A DNA stretch of 64,000 nucleotides from Udeniomyces pyricola. Taxonomy: Eukaryota; Basidiomycota; Tremellomycetes; Cystofilobasidiales; Mrakiaceae. This document shows, in pieces, positions 1-10,917 of this stretch (the stretch's first letter is position 1; each line of letters starts with the position of its first letter). The stretch is taken from NCBI GenBank assembly GCA_039545295.1, contig BCIK01000013.1, positions 248,001 to 312,000 of the forward strand, in the 5' to 3' direction. The position numbers were made by a program, and so were the translations under genes. The notes beneath the pieces were generated by a model. The model ran no database searches, was not told the origin of the DNA, and saw nothing but the letters and a program-made list of their open reading frames with translations.

Positions 1-258
1 TTCGATACTCAACGATCAACGATCTCGATTGCTATCGATTGGAGACTCATGGTGGAACACATGATGCAACTCATGATGCAACACATGATGGAACTCATCA
101 TGGACCGGCTGGGCGAGTTTGGGTGAGTTTAGGTGAGCAAGGATGCAGCATATATATGGTGTGGATGTAGTGGATGTAGTGGATGCAGCAGTGGCTCGCG
201 ATAACGACTCGGAAAATAGCAACGCGCGCGTCCGACGTATATATATATGTATACCTAC

Positions 259-449
259 ACATCGCTCCATTCGCCCGACCGGGCTTTTGACGTGACTCTG
301 TCGGCGGCGTCTCTGAGTGACGGGATAGATGAACGAGGTAGGAGGCCGTCTACGATGACAAAGCCATCGCGATGATACTGCAGACGGGGTCGAAGGGGGC
401 CGAGGCCGGGATCGAGATACCGGGCAAGATGGGCAAGAGCAGACAGCAC
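259..449 (-). CDS. Phytanoyl-CoA dioxygenase-like protein, 5' fragment
   Basis: This is one coding exon of a gene reading leftwards off the window. The translation contains YHRDGFVIVDGLLP followed by a helix and ends RSGEWSDV. This is the N-terminal pattern of PhyH-family Fe(II)/2-oxoglutarate dioxygenases, whose next segment (typically RVVGKQ-like) must lie in the next exon. The exon can end at a GTAGGT donor (253-258), in phase 2. The open frame extends right to 449 but has no ATG there. A CTGCAG acceptor at 378-383 would make the exon 259-377 with the initiator in an unseen upstream exon, so the true start is unresolved. The catalytic HxD...H residues are outside the window. Left of the donor are AT repeats and ATG/CATGATG-rich intronic-looking sequence. 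The substrate cannot be inferred; fungal members are often uncharacterised. Confidence 0.6.
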
Positions 450-1376
450 GAGTCGACGTGAAGTCGACGTGAACGATTGGTCGGGTCAGCACTGGCAGCT
501 GGTGATGGAGTATGACAGGATCAACATGATGGATGCCACTGATGAGAACGAAAAGAAGAAGAAGAAGTGGATGTGCATTAGACGTGTGAGCCTGTAATTG
601 CAGGGGAGTGAAGGTTGACATCAGATGGCTAGATGGTCGATGATGAATGAATGATGGGGTCGAGGATGTGTGAATGGATTCCGGTGGAAGGCCGGCCAAG
701 GCAGGCGCGTCCAAACAAACCGATCCGGAAGACGGAGCGAAATGTGATTGAGAATGTGAACGAGTCGCTTTGATCAGCTCTTGACCGGATCGTGATAGTA
801 CTGCTAGCCATTGATCGCAGCCTCAACCCACGTCCCTTCAGCTGCAGCAACGTACACTTCGTCCACCTCCAGACTAGCTTGCGTCGAATCATCCGCTCGA
901 CAACCTATCGTGACATCTTCATCCATCTCACCAACACAGCCAACAGCCCATCAGCGCTCTCGACTCGATCCTGTTCGGTCCAAGTTCCTCGTTTCCTCAT
1001 CGGTATCACCCTTTGTCTTGTTTGTCTGCCCCCCCCTTCCAATTCACACTTGGCGGCCCTCCGAGTCCTGTCGACTCTCTTCACCACCTTTTTCTCCGAT
1101 TCGTTTTAATCCGGCTACGCCCATCGATCACTCTCTCACACCATCGGACCTCGTCGCTCCCCCCCCCCCCCCCCCTCAGCTTCATTCTGTTTACTCCGAC
1201 TCTCTGCTGTTCACTTCTTTCTCTCCATACTCGGTGGCCGGATCTATCGAGCTCCCTTCAGAACGTAGTCTTGGCCTCGCGTGAACTCGCCATATATCTC
1301 CTGTCGTCCATTCCAGTTCAGCTAAGCGAAGCGAAGCCCAGCCCAACCAGCGTAAGCTCGACCGCCGGATCGAACC
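450..1376. promoter_or_regulatory. Divergent intergenic region, PhyH-like / EamA transporter
   Basis: This gene-free interval lies between the leftward PhyH-like gene and the rightward transporter. It is C/T-rich on the + strand toward the transporter, including a poly-C run near 1159-1174. The open frames across it have no recognisable protein character. It probably holds both promoters and 5' UTRs, and perhaps the missing first exon of the PhyH-like gene. No specific element was identified. Confidence 0.35.
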
Positions 1377-4300
1377 ATGGGACTCCGAATGATTGCCCTC
1401 GCTCAGCTGTCGTTCTCTCTCATGAACGTCACACTCGAGCTGCTCGATCGGGCCGAGCCAACCGTCAAGATTCCGATCCTTCAGGTAAGCGAGGTGTTTC
1501 TTCTGGTTGTTGTTGGTTCGAGTGACAAAGATGCAAGTGATAGGGATCAAGTTTGACGCGAGGTGGTAGTAAAAGAGGCGTGGTACTTGACAAGGGGTGA
1601 CTATCGGCTGATCCCGATCCTTCTCTTGCTACGGCTCCTTTTCTTTGGTCTTGCCTTGTCATCTTGCCAACTCCCTCGCTCTCAACTTTCCCATGGACCT
1701 CGCTTTCCCAGATCCTCTGCGTGAGAATGAGTTTGACATTTGTCGGATCGACCCTTTTCCTTTGGGCCAAAGGCGTGCGAGATGTGCGTCCCTTTTCTTC
1801 ATTCACCATCACCAGCTTTATCATCATTATGACCTTCACGTCACGTCTGTTCTTCCTCGAAATCAGCCCGCATATACTCACCTTGCCCTCATTCTCTCGA
1901 CACTTTTCATTCGTCCTTTTGCTTGGCTTCCTCTTTTTTTCTGTAGCCATTCTGGGGCCCACCCAAGGTCCGACGGCTGTTGATCGCCCGCGGCATCTGC
2001 GGCTTCTTTGCGTTGTTTGCGCCTGTATACTACAGCGTCGGTTGGATGACGCTTTCGGATTCCACGGCGTTAACATTTCTAACTCCTTTTTGTACGGGGT
2101 TCTTTGGTGGGTGATACTCTTCCTCCTTCCCTCTTTGCTCTACCGCGTTCGCTACTTTCTTGTCGCTCACAAGCCATCAATCACTCCCACTGTCCCCCTT
2201 TCTCCTCAACTGACCTGGACCCCATGATCGTCTTCATTGCAGGTCATATCTTCCTTGCGGAGCCCTTTGAACGTCGCGAGACTCTGGCAGCATTTGCATC
2301 CCTCGTCGGGGTTCTTCTCATCACGCGACCTTCGTCTCTGTTTGGCGGGGAGGAGCAGGTCATGATGCGTCATGCCGGCGGTGGAAGAGCAGGTGGGACT
2401 GGGCCCGGTCTCGTCGGTGGAAGTCACAACGCGGCAATCGCAGTGTCTATGTTGGGCGTCGCAGGAGCGGCAGCCGCTTGTGAGTCTCATTAAGGAATAA
2501 ACAGGGATCGGGCGGGGGAACAGGTCTTAGAATGACTGTAGGCTTTGATCGGTTGGATGTGACGTGCATGTAGCCAAACTCTGACTCGATTCTCTCTTCA
2601 AAACGGTGTTCATCTTCTCCAGATACAATCGTGAGTAGCCCTTATCGTTGAGCTTCGTGATCTGTTCTCATCACGACTCGCTGTATGAGCTGACGATCAA
2701 ACTTGTTCTTCCTTGGTGATTTGTGACGTATCAGATCATCGCCATTGGAAAGCGAGCACATGCGATTCACACTGTAGCCTACTATTCGGGAGCATGCTGT
2801 CTTGCCTGTCTCATGTTTGTCTCGTTCTCACTTTCAAAGTTCTCACTCTCAATTCTCTTGCCCAATACCTTGATCAGCTACGTATATCTGACTTTGAGGC
2901 CTCATTTTTCCATCGTCTCTCGGTCTCTTACTACCTTCATGCCGCAGAGAGATGATTGTATTTCGCGTGCGACCGGTCACGCCTTCCTCTCTTTACTCTT
3001 TCAACCTTCTCCTCATCTCAGGCGCCCTGGGGTTTCTCGCTCAGTCACTCCTTTCTGTGGGCCTACAAGGCGAGAAAGCTGGTCGAGGATCACTCGTGAT
3101 GTATCTCCAGGTGCGTATAGAAGGGGGAGGAGGGACAAAGGAGGGGGGATATTGTAGGTATCCTTCTGATCGGTCACGACAGGTCACAGCCCACTGAAAC
3201 ACCTTTTTGTTTCTCTTTGACGCTTTCCTTTTTCGTGTATGCCTGGTTTTGCTCTTGTGATTAGATCATCTTTGGTGGTGTTGTCGATCGACTGGCGTTT
3301 AGCCATATCGGAAAACCTCTGCCATGGCAGTCCCTAGTTGGCTCGATCATCATTCTCCTTGCTGCCATCTTTGGAACTGTACGTAACCCCCCTCCCCCGT
3401 TTCCTTTCCCATCGTGTCAAGTCTTGCTCGTGATTACATTCCTGAGTTTACTCAATTGTTCTGTACATCTATTCGTTCCTTGTGTTCGACGACGACGACG
3501 ACGACGACATGCAAACCAATTCGAACTCCAACCAGTTCGCCGCTCCTCCTCCGACGTTCCTTCCTCATCCACCCTACTTTCTGTCCCCTAAATCCTCTCT
3601 CAAATTGTCTATCAACGCCCGTTCCGATGATCTCTCTTACGATGATGATGACGACGATGACGACGACGACAACAACAAGTCCCTCCTACCTCAATACAGC
3701 CCGACCTCTCCGAAGCTTCATCACCCCCATCCACTTCGTTTCCCAACGTTCCTCTCGTCGTCGTCCAACGCGACTTCGACTCATGCGCTCTCGTCGTCGA
3801 CCCACGGGCCTTCGTTGCTCTCCTCGTACTTTCCCAAGAAGAAATCGCGGAACCATCATCGCTCTCTACATCATCATCATCCTAAAAATGGAAGTGGTAC
3901 CAACGGGAGTAGTAGTACGGGTTATATCAGTGGGAATGGCGGTGGTAGTGGTGGTAGTGGTGGTAGTGGTGGTAGTGGTGGTAGTGGTGGTAGTGGTGGA
4001 AGTGGCAGTTATAGACATACCGATGTAGGTGGAGGTGGAGGTGGTGGTGTTGGTATCATCGGACCAGGAACCACCACGACGACGGCGACAGCTTCAACAG
4101 TCTCTCTGAGCAACCTCACCGAGAAAGTCGCCGAGAGCTTTCGGAGTTATCTTCCGAGTGCATTGGATTTCCATCCGAGTGGTCCCGGAGTGAGCCTCTC
4201 TAGTAGCATCGGGGGTAGTAGCATTGGGAGTGGGAATGGAGGGAGTAAAGTGAGGTATAACAGTGGTGAAGCTAGTAGTGCAGCCGGGGGTGGGTTGAGA

Positions 4301-4618
4301 AAGACGGTCAGCTCGTCGACGGTAGGCGGAAATAGTAGTAGACAGAACAGTGGACGATCGACACCGGTGAGTAGGAAAGCGACGGGTACTACTACTCCTA
4401 CTAGTAGTAGTAGTACTACCGCTGGAGTTATGGAGAGTGTGATCGGGGAGAGTAACAGTCATAGCAGTGGTGGTACTGGGGCCGGTGGAGGCAGTAGTGC
4501 TGGTGCTGCTGGTACGGGTGGTGCGGGACTTGCGCCAGCTGGCTTGCAGTCGAGGTTCAATGGGAGTGCAGGCGCAACCGGAAGTATGACGTCGGGATCT
4601 GGATCAGCAGGAAGTTGA
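1377..4618 (+). CDS. EamA/DMT-superfamily membrane transporter
   Basis: Predicted multi-pass transporter of the EamA (drug/metabolite transporter, SLC35G-like) family, about 670 aa; substrate unknown. Exons: 1377-1484, 1712-1783, 1947-2107, 2243-2479, 2623-2630 (8 nt), 2735-2814, 2948-3110, 3265-3378, 3536-4618. Visible family blocks are LAQLSFSLMNVTLELL (TM1), LTFLTPF, HIFLAEPFERRE, GVLLITRP, then an AYTI..AIGKRAH segment created across the microexon, and GALGFLAQSLLSVGLQ with GSLVMYLQ. The start is the first in-frame ATG after a stop. The exon 3/4 junction is one base out of frame if the GTGGGT donor at 2108 is used. A GTACGG donor at 2092 keeps frame but deletes a conserved TGF-G block, so one extra T near 2100-2102 is suspected. 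The last exon adds 361 residues of Ser/Gly/Thr/Asp low-complexity tail. Confidence 0.8.
3536..4615 (+). other. Low-complexity cytosolic tail of the transporter
   Basis: The last exon encodes a tail with no membrane segment. In order it has a poly-Asp run (about 10 D, GAT/GAC repeats near 3640-3670), a basic KKKSRNHHRS patch, a (GGS)n tract from a GGTAGT microsatellite at about 3945-3999, and long Ser/Thr/Gly-rich segments. It is much larger than the few charged residues that usually follow the last helix in this family. One short segment (LTEKVAESFRSYLPSALDF) could be an amphipathic helix. Function unknown; perhaps a regulatory or phosphorylated tail. Confidence 0.6.
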
Positions 4619-5505
4619 TCGATCCAGAGATGGGGTTTTTCAAAGTTATAATATATAGATTCCTACTATGATCCCTTTGTTTGGAGTCGTCCTAGTGCTG
4701 GATCGGATTAGGATCTTCCATTCATGCACTGGACTGGACTGGACTGGACTGGACTGGACTGGACTGGACTGGACTGGACTGGACTGGACTGGACTGGACT
4801 GGCCAGCTAATCCGAACATGCACCGATCGATCGACAAGCCGTCCGTTCGGGGTTGATCATACGTTCATGCGGCCCATATTTGTCGAGTTGTCTTGGGCCC
4901 GGTTCATTCCAGGTTTCGACTTTTTATGTTTTTTGGCCGTCAGATCGACGTTTGGTGTTCACGCGCGTTAACAAATATACACCCGTACATGATCAATATA
5001 CATAGATACATACGTACATACATAGATACGTTACTTCGGTATATATATATATATATATCCTATGTCATACAGCAGGAGTCAGTACTAACTAACCCATGAG
5101 CAGTTGCCCTTTCTCTATGTCTCTTGTCATGTTTGGTTTCGAGTTTCCTTTTTTTTTTTTTTTTTTCACTGTATCCATCAAGTTCTGTCGAGACGGATGA
5201 TCAAAATTACGCCCTCGGTTTTTTGTGTACATTTTGGTTCGTTTCGTTCATTTTTGTCGAACACACCCACGAGTCTCCTCTTGGAATCGATTTACTACCC
5301 GAGAGAGAGACCTTTCTTGCAAAGAACCGAGAACAAAGGCAATGGCCCTCTCTTCCCTTCTTGTTTCCCTCTCCCAACACACACACACACACACACGACC
5401 ATCGGCAAGAAAAACCCCTTCCATCTCAAAAGAAAGAAAGAAAAAAACAATCCACAACGTCATAGAATATAAAGTCGGGGGTTTCAAGGGGGGAGAGAGG
5501 CTGCT
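4619..5505. other. Convergent 3' intergenic region with microsatellites
   Basis: No gene is recognised between the ends of the transporter and RPL23. The stretch contains the (GGACT)14 array, an AT dinucleotide tract near 5040-5059, a (CA)n tract near 5379-5395 and poly-T runs. The open frames here are shadows of the repeats. Both 3' UTRs must lie here. Confidence 0.6.
4731..4800. repeat. (GGACT)14 pentanucleotide microsatellite
   Basis: Fourteen uninterrupted copies of GGACT. The array is not in a recognised gene; open frames across it on both strands arise only because the unit contains no stop codon. It is a likely polymorphic marker. Confidence 0.98.
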
Positions 5506-7442
5506 TTAGACGACGGTACCGGAGCTGGTTGTGAGAGATAGACAAGGGAAAGAAAAGGAGATTAAAAGAGAGAGAAAGGGGATAAAGGTTTAGTTACAAT
5601 CCATCGTTTTCTTTTTTTGAGCTAGCAAGACGTAGGTCTTCTATCCTTTTTCTCTTTTTTTTTTATCGGAAAATCCCAACAACACGCGCCACCCATCTCA
5701 ACCACCTCTGCTCTGCTCTCTCCGGCCCCCCCCCCCCAAAAAAGGAGAAAAAAAAAAGAGAAACGAATTATGAAAACTCACTTGGCAGCGATACGGGGCC
5801 AAAGGTCAGCGGCCTCCTTAGCGACGGGGCCAGTGATGGCGGAACCCTTCATCTCACCCTTGGGGTTGACAATGACACCGGCGTTGTCCTCAAAGTAGAG
5901 GAACACACCGTCACGCCTCCTCCAGGGCTTTCGCTGCCTGACGACAACGGCGGGCATGACTGTTTTGTGTTTGTGTTTTCAATCGGATTGGAAATAAATA
6001 AATAAATTAGTTGGTTTGGTCAACACAAAATGAAAAGAGAGAGAGAGAGAGTGAGAGAGAGGAGAGGAAGACGAGAGAAGGTGGACGCACCCTTCTTCCT
6101 GAGCTCGGGCTTTCCCTTCTTGACGGAAGCCATGACCATGTCTCCGGCCGACGAGGCAGGAAGCCTGTTAAGTCGGGCACCGAAGCCAACAACGGAGATG
6201 ACCTGGGTTAAGAAGAAAAAAAAAAAACGCAAACGAGAGCACTTAAGGGTTAGAATCAGAGAACCAAGACGTGTGCATGAACATGCCCAAAGAAAAAAAA
6301 AACAAAGAAGGGATGGGATCAAAACGAACGTAGAGGTTCTTGGCACCAGAGTTGTCAGCGCAGTTCATGACGGCTCCGACGGGAAGACCTGTAAGATACG
6401 AGATCCACCACGCGCAAGATCAAAAGGCACAAAGAAATCATCACGGTCAGTTCTCTCTCTTAACAAGCGATTGAGGAAATGGTTTCAAGACAAAAGAAAC
6501 GTACCGAGGGTCATCCTGAACTTGTTTCCGGCGGCTTGGGCTAAACGCGTACGAAAGGAAGAAAAAAAAAAGGGTGCAAAGGTATATAACAAAAACAAGG
6601 CGTGAGTTTTTCCGTTCCGAGGAGGCGATAGAGCCAAGTTTCAAGTTCGGTGTCGAGGTCGTTTCCTGGAGCGTTGGTAGATGTGGAGGTCGAATGTATG
6701 TCTCCAAGATTGTGTTGGTAGGTCGAGGTAGAAAAAGGCGGAGAGAGCATAGGGAAGGGGAAAGGGGGGGGGGGGGAAGGTCGTCGTCCTAATACGGAGT
6801 ACGTTTTCTGCCTGGCAAGAGCTCTCTTGCTCGGCTTAGTGCCGTCGTCGTCTGGAGCGGGCATGGACTACTTTTCCATTACACTCGATGACGAATCCAT
6901 CAAAGGAAACGACACGCCCTCAGTCATCACCCTAAAGTGACGTGAGGTGAGCCTGAAGGGGGGAAGGGGGGAAACGAGAAGAGGCTAGGAAAGGAAGCGC
7001 CATCGTCCCCCTTGGCTGGCCCTTCTCTCCTCTTGCCAGAGCATACAGCTGTTTCGTCTGGCTCCCCTCTCTCCCCCCTCGCCCTCCTCTTGCTTCCCCC
7101 TTCTCCTCCTTCTGGCAATCGACTGCCCTCCTTGTTTCTCGTCTGCTTCATGCCCAATGTATGTCCCTCAGCGTGTTCGACCGTGGTCTCGGCTTAGATA
7201 CAACACAAAAAAGGTAGAGAGCGCAGGAGATCCTCTTTGGTGTCGACGGTGAAAAAAAAAAAAGAGAAACCAGCGACGGGGCGAGAGAGCGCTCGCTCTG
7301 CTGATGCGGTCGGTCGGTTCGAATTGGGTGGGTTTGGAAGAGGCGATGGCGGTGGTGTGTAGTTGGGTGGTGTCTGTCCTGTATAACCGGAAGGAATGAG
7401 AGGGGGGGGGGGAGAAAGGAAGGATAACTAACGCTTGGACAT
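5506..7442 (-). CDS. RPL23: Large ribosomal subunit protein uL14 (RPL23)
   Basis: Cytosolic 60S protein uL14, which sits at the subunit interface. Exons in transcript order: 7442-7433 (10 nt), 6540-6505, 6388-6330, 6202-6091, 5959-5782, 5524-5506 (19 nt). The spliced protein is 137 aa, the same length as yeast Rpl23. It starts [13 protein letters not shown] and contains [75 protein letters not shown] and ends IAANSGTVV. All phases fit. The first intron is 892 nt, with the ATG exon far from the body, as is common for fungal ribosomal protein genes. Reading through the last donor would give a stop after AAK, but the 19-nt exon restores the conserved C-terminus, so splicing there is well supported. 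Confidence 0.96.
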
Positions 7443-8366
7443 CTTGAGGGTCTAGCGGAGAGGAAAGGGTCGGAGGAAATGGGGTCGAGCGAAAGAGAGT
7501 CGAAGCGGGCGAGGAGAGGAGAGGAGGGGGATGGGTGGGGGTCGAAAATTGGGCGTGACGGAGAGAGCGGAAGGGGGGAGAGTTTGCACAAAGGGCCAGA
7601 GCAGAATGGAAGACACAAAAGACAACACGGTCAGCCTTTTGAGATATCGAGCGGTAGGAAGAAGGTTTGACGATGTGCGACATGGACTGTGACGCGACAT
7701 ACGGAGGCGTGAGGAGTTGATCGAGGGGAAGGGCAAGGCAAGGGGAAGGAAGGAAAGAAGTCGTACCTTTGGACTGCGAAGAGGTGGTTCCGAGCAGCAG
7801 CTTTTTTCGACCCGACTCGTTTCACTTGCTCTCAAGACCGTCAGACCAGCCGCCCCCCCTCCCCCAACTTGCGCCCCTTGCGCGCTTGGGAGTCTCTTGT
7901 CCACCTCGGTCAGGCCAGCCAGCCAGCCAGCCAGCTTGTCTGTTGACGACTGTTTTGCCCATCAACTGAATATATAGAATTTAACATGGACATGGATTGG
8001 GTTCTCTTCAATCGATCCTATCATGTATATATATTTTGACTATCAGCAACAACGCACAACTGCGACAATAATCCATCCATAGCTACAGCACACTGCACAC
8101 ACCTCCCTAACCTCCTCTCTCCACTTCTGAATCGCTTTGACGTGCGCTCGTCTGGCGTCCTCGATTCCGACACCGTCGTCATCATTCATTCACTTAGTCA
8201 ATTCGCCACTCTCCCATCATCATCATCATCATCATCAACCCCCCATCACCCCTTGATCTTGTCGCCATGTCCCCTCTCTCAACTATTCGTCCTTAAAACC
8301 AACGCATCCCATCCCACTTCTCTTTTTTCTTTTCTCTTTTTTTATAAATCTTCTTCTTCCCATTCG
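7443..8366. promoter_or_regulatory. Divergent region between RPL23 and the F-box gene
   Basis: About 0.9 kb between the two start codons. It carries a CCAG tetranucleotide run (about 7911-7934), a CAT/ATC repeat (about 8216-8236) and CT-rich tracts. The antisense ORFs here are low-complexity Ser/Pro/Arg readings with no family resemblance. It probably contains the RPL23 promoter; no defined ribosomal-protein element was recognised. Confidence 0.4.
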
Positions 8367-10172
8367 ATGCCGACCTTGACCGATCTTCCTCCGGAACTCC
8401 TCGAACCTATCCTCCATCATGCCATCGTTCCCGGGACAGCCTCCGGCGCCGCGCTCTTGCTCGTCAACTCGGATTTTCACGCATGTGGCCGAGCCAGGTT
8501 ATACGAGCATGTCGATGTTCGTCTAGACTTGTCCTTTTTTTGTTTCTTTTCCTTTCGTCGGACTGTGTTGATATCTGAGGTGGTGGGATCAGGGCAGTTG
8601 TTGTTTTCTTTGGTCGCACATTGCTGACTACACCAAAACCTCTGACAAACGTCATCATCCTCTTACATCTTGCTTCCATCCCCTTTACTCCGACTCTACT
8701 GAACCCCCTCTTCCCCTTATCAGCTACGCTCCCAAGAAGGCTACGACTCCTACTTTCTTCTCTCACCTCATTACCTCCAAACGTATCGCCCGCTAGCACG
8801 ATCTCAACGAATCTACGATTACGCCAACTTGCGATCCCTCACGCTCAGTTACGCGCCCGTCAAGAAAGTTCCGCCTCATTTGTCATTGGCGTCCGAACGG
8901 ACCGAAAAGGAACGCGAAGCGTTCTTAGAGGACGGAGCAGTCGAGAATGAGGATGATAATGATGATGAAGAAGAAGAAGAGGATGGGTATGGTGAGGATC
9001 ATGGGGTGAGGATAGGAGGAGGAGGAGGAAGGAAGAAGAGGTTTCCGAGGTTGGAAAAGGTCACGTTGGATTTGGCAAGAGGAGATTCTTGTACGTCTTG
9101 TTCTTCTCTCCCCCCCCCCCCCTTCCCCCCGGGAATATCTCTTTGCATCGTGAACAAAGAAACCATGGAGAAGACGTCAATAAGAAGGAGAAAGAGAAAG
9201 GAAGGATTCACGGATCGTACTCCTTTCTTGATCCTCATGGGGTGTCCGATTCGAACTTGACCTTTTCTCGTTTCTTTCCTTCCCCCCCCCCCCTCTTTGC
9301 TTCTTCCTTACACTCTCCCTCTTTTTCTTTTTTTTTTCTTTCTTTTCTTCTTCTTACCATGCCTTTCCCTTGGATCTCCTCCTATCGACCTCCCATATCC
9401 TATCCTATCCTATCTAGATATGACGGCTCCACCCAAACCCCTCTCTCGTCGAATCTCCAAATTCCTCTCTACATTCTCTCCTCCCCATCTCATCCTCTCC
9501 CTCTCCTCCTCTTCCGAAATCACCCTCGCCTCCATCCTCCCTCATCATCTCCTTCGCACTCAAACCCTTCAACTCGCCTCCCATCACGTCGGACACCTTC
9601 CGCTGATCAGTCGGGAGACGTGTCCTTGGTTGACACGGGTGATTGTGAGGGCGAGACCGGCGGTGAGACCGAGGGATTTGAAGTTGCTTTGTGTGGGGTT
9701 GACGAAGGAGGTGACGAGAGGAGGAAGACAGCAGCAGCAAATGATTGGGGCGGGTGGACCAGGGTTGAGAGGAGGAGGAGGAGGGGGAGTTCATATGGAT
9801 TGGAGATCGGGTGGAGATGACGATCGAGCTTGGGGTTGGAGAGAGTCTCATCCCTTTCCTTCTTCTTCTTCTTCTACGTCTCTGATGGAGACTGACCCGG
9901 ATGACGACCCGAATGATCCATATCCACGCGACGTGGGTTCTGGTCGATCTAGGAGGTGGAAGGAACGACGACGACGACGACGACCCCCTCCAGCTCGAGA
10001 TCGACGGGTAGAAATCCAAGTCCGATGGTTACCATTGGACGAAGAAGGTTGGTGGGATCGAGAGATGAGGGAAGAAGTTGAACGGGAAGTTCAAGAGGCT
10101 CAACACCGAGGGGATCTTTGGGTTCAAGGCGTCGTGTTGATGCATGAAGATGAGGCGGAGATGATAGAATGA
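8367..10172 (+). CDS. F-box protein
   Basis: Predicted 423-aa protein with an N-terminal F-box: MPTLTDLPPELLEPILHHA, then LLLVNSDFHACGRARLYEHV (residues 1-50). The F-box would bind Skp1 in an SCF ubiquitin ligase. Exons 8367-8516, 8724-9090 and 9418-10172 join in frame (phases 0 and 1). The join after exon 1 gives EHVDLRSQEGYDSYFLLSP; exon 2 ends in an acidic stretch (about 15 D/E) followed by a basic segment. The C-terminal exon has leucine-rich elements (ITLASILPHHLL, LTRVIVRARPAVRPRDLKLL) that could be irregular LRR-like strands, then poly-Gly and Arg-rich inserts. The ubiquitylation target is unknown. Confidence 0.75.
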
Positions 10173-10917
10173 TCAAGCGGGAGATCATTAGCATGAGGAG
10201 GTTGATTGGATGATTGATGGTGATGGATTCAAAGATGTTTGGTGGATTGGGAAGGTGGAGGTTAGGATTGGATGGCTGGATGGATGGATGGACCATGGTG
10301 ATATGAAAGCTTCATGTGCATGCCATTCGAACTGAAAGAAAGAGAGAGAAGATAAAATAAAATCACGATGGATCTCGGCGCTTTTCGATCTAGTCGGTTC
10401 TTGTTTTCCTGACGTCGATCTTACCGACGTTGATCGGCGGATGGTTGTACAACCAGAAGCTGTTTTTTTTTTTTGTTCTTCTTCTTATTATTATTGTTTT
10501 CTTCTTTTTGAAAGAGGAAGACAGAAACGGCACCCATGAAATGTCTCATATCCCTTCATTCCGACGACTGCAATATCAGTCCGTCGCATGGTATATATAT
10601 ATATATATATGGCATGGTAAGACGACGACGTATATATCTGCATCTATACACCCGATCCCTAGTAGTATATCCTCTGGCGCGCGCGTTTGAAACCTAAACT
10701 CACCTCTTCAAGATCCATATCAAGAGCTCATGTAAGAAAATCCTCTATACGTTCTTGGAATATGATTCATCTCATTTGATTGTGCAAACGAACCGAGACG
10801 AGCCTATAGAACCACCCTCCCCCCCCCCCCCTTTACTTCCCCAAGACCTTGCCCCCCATGTGTCTTCCTCGATTCCACCTTTTCTCTTCTTCCCTTCCCT
10901 CGTCACCGGGTCTCTCT
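10173..10917. other. Convergent 3' region
   Basis: No gene is seen between the F-box and NPL4 stop codons. It contains a (TA)n tract near 10591-10610, poly-T near 10461-10474 and a poly-C run near 10819-10831. It carries the 3' UTRs of both genes. Confidence 0.6.

Noticed and set aside
16..714. 232-codon minus-strand ORF at the left end
   Set aside because: It overlaps the PhyH-like exon in another frame and is His/Ser/Pro-rich, including translated CATGATG repeats.
3945..3999. Possible CRISPR or other functional repeat array
   Set aside because: Simple GGTAGT microsatellite in a coding exon; no spacers. Other tandem repeats in the window are also simple sequence.
6541..6864. Minus-strand ORF starting [19 protein letters not shown] in RPL23 intron 1
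   Set aside because: No donor in the correct phase joins it to RPL23 exon 2, and the rest of the frame is intronic-looking; the 10-nt MSK exon fits perfectly.
9089..9820. 243-codon + strand ORF overlapping the F-box gene
   Set aside because: It runs through the F-box gene's second intron and out of frame through its third exon; the chosen frame is longer and splices in phase.
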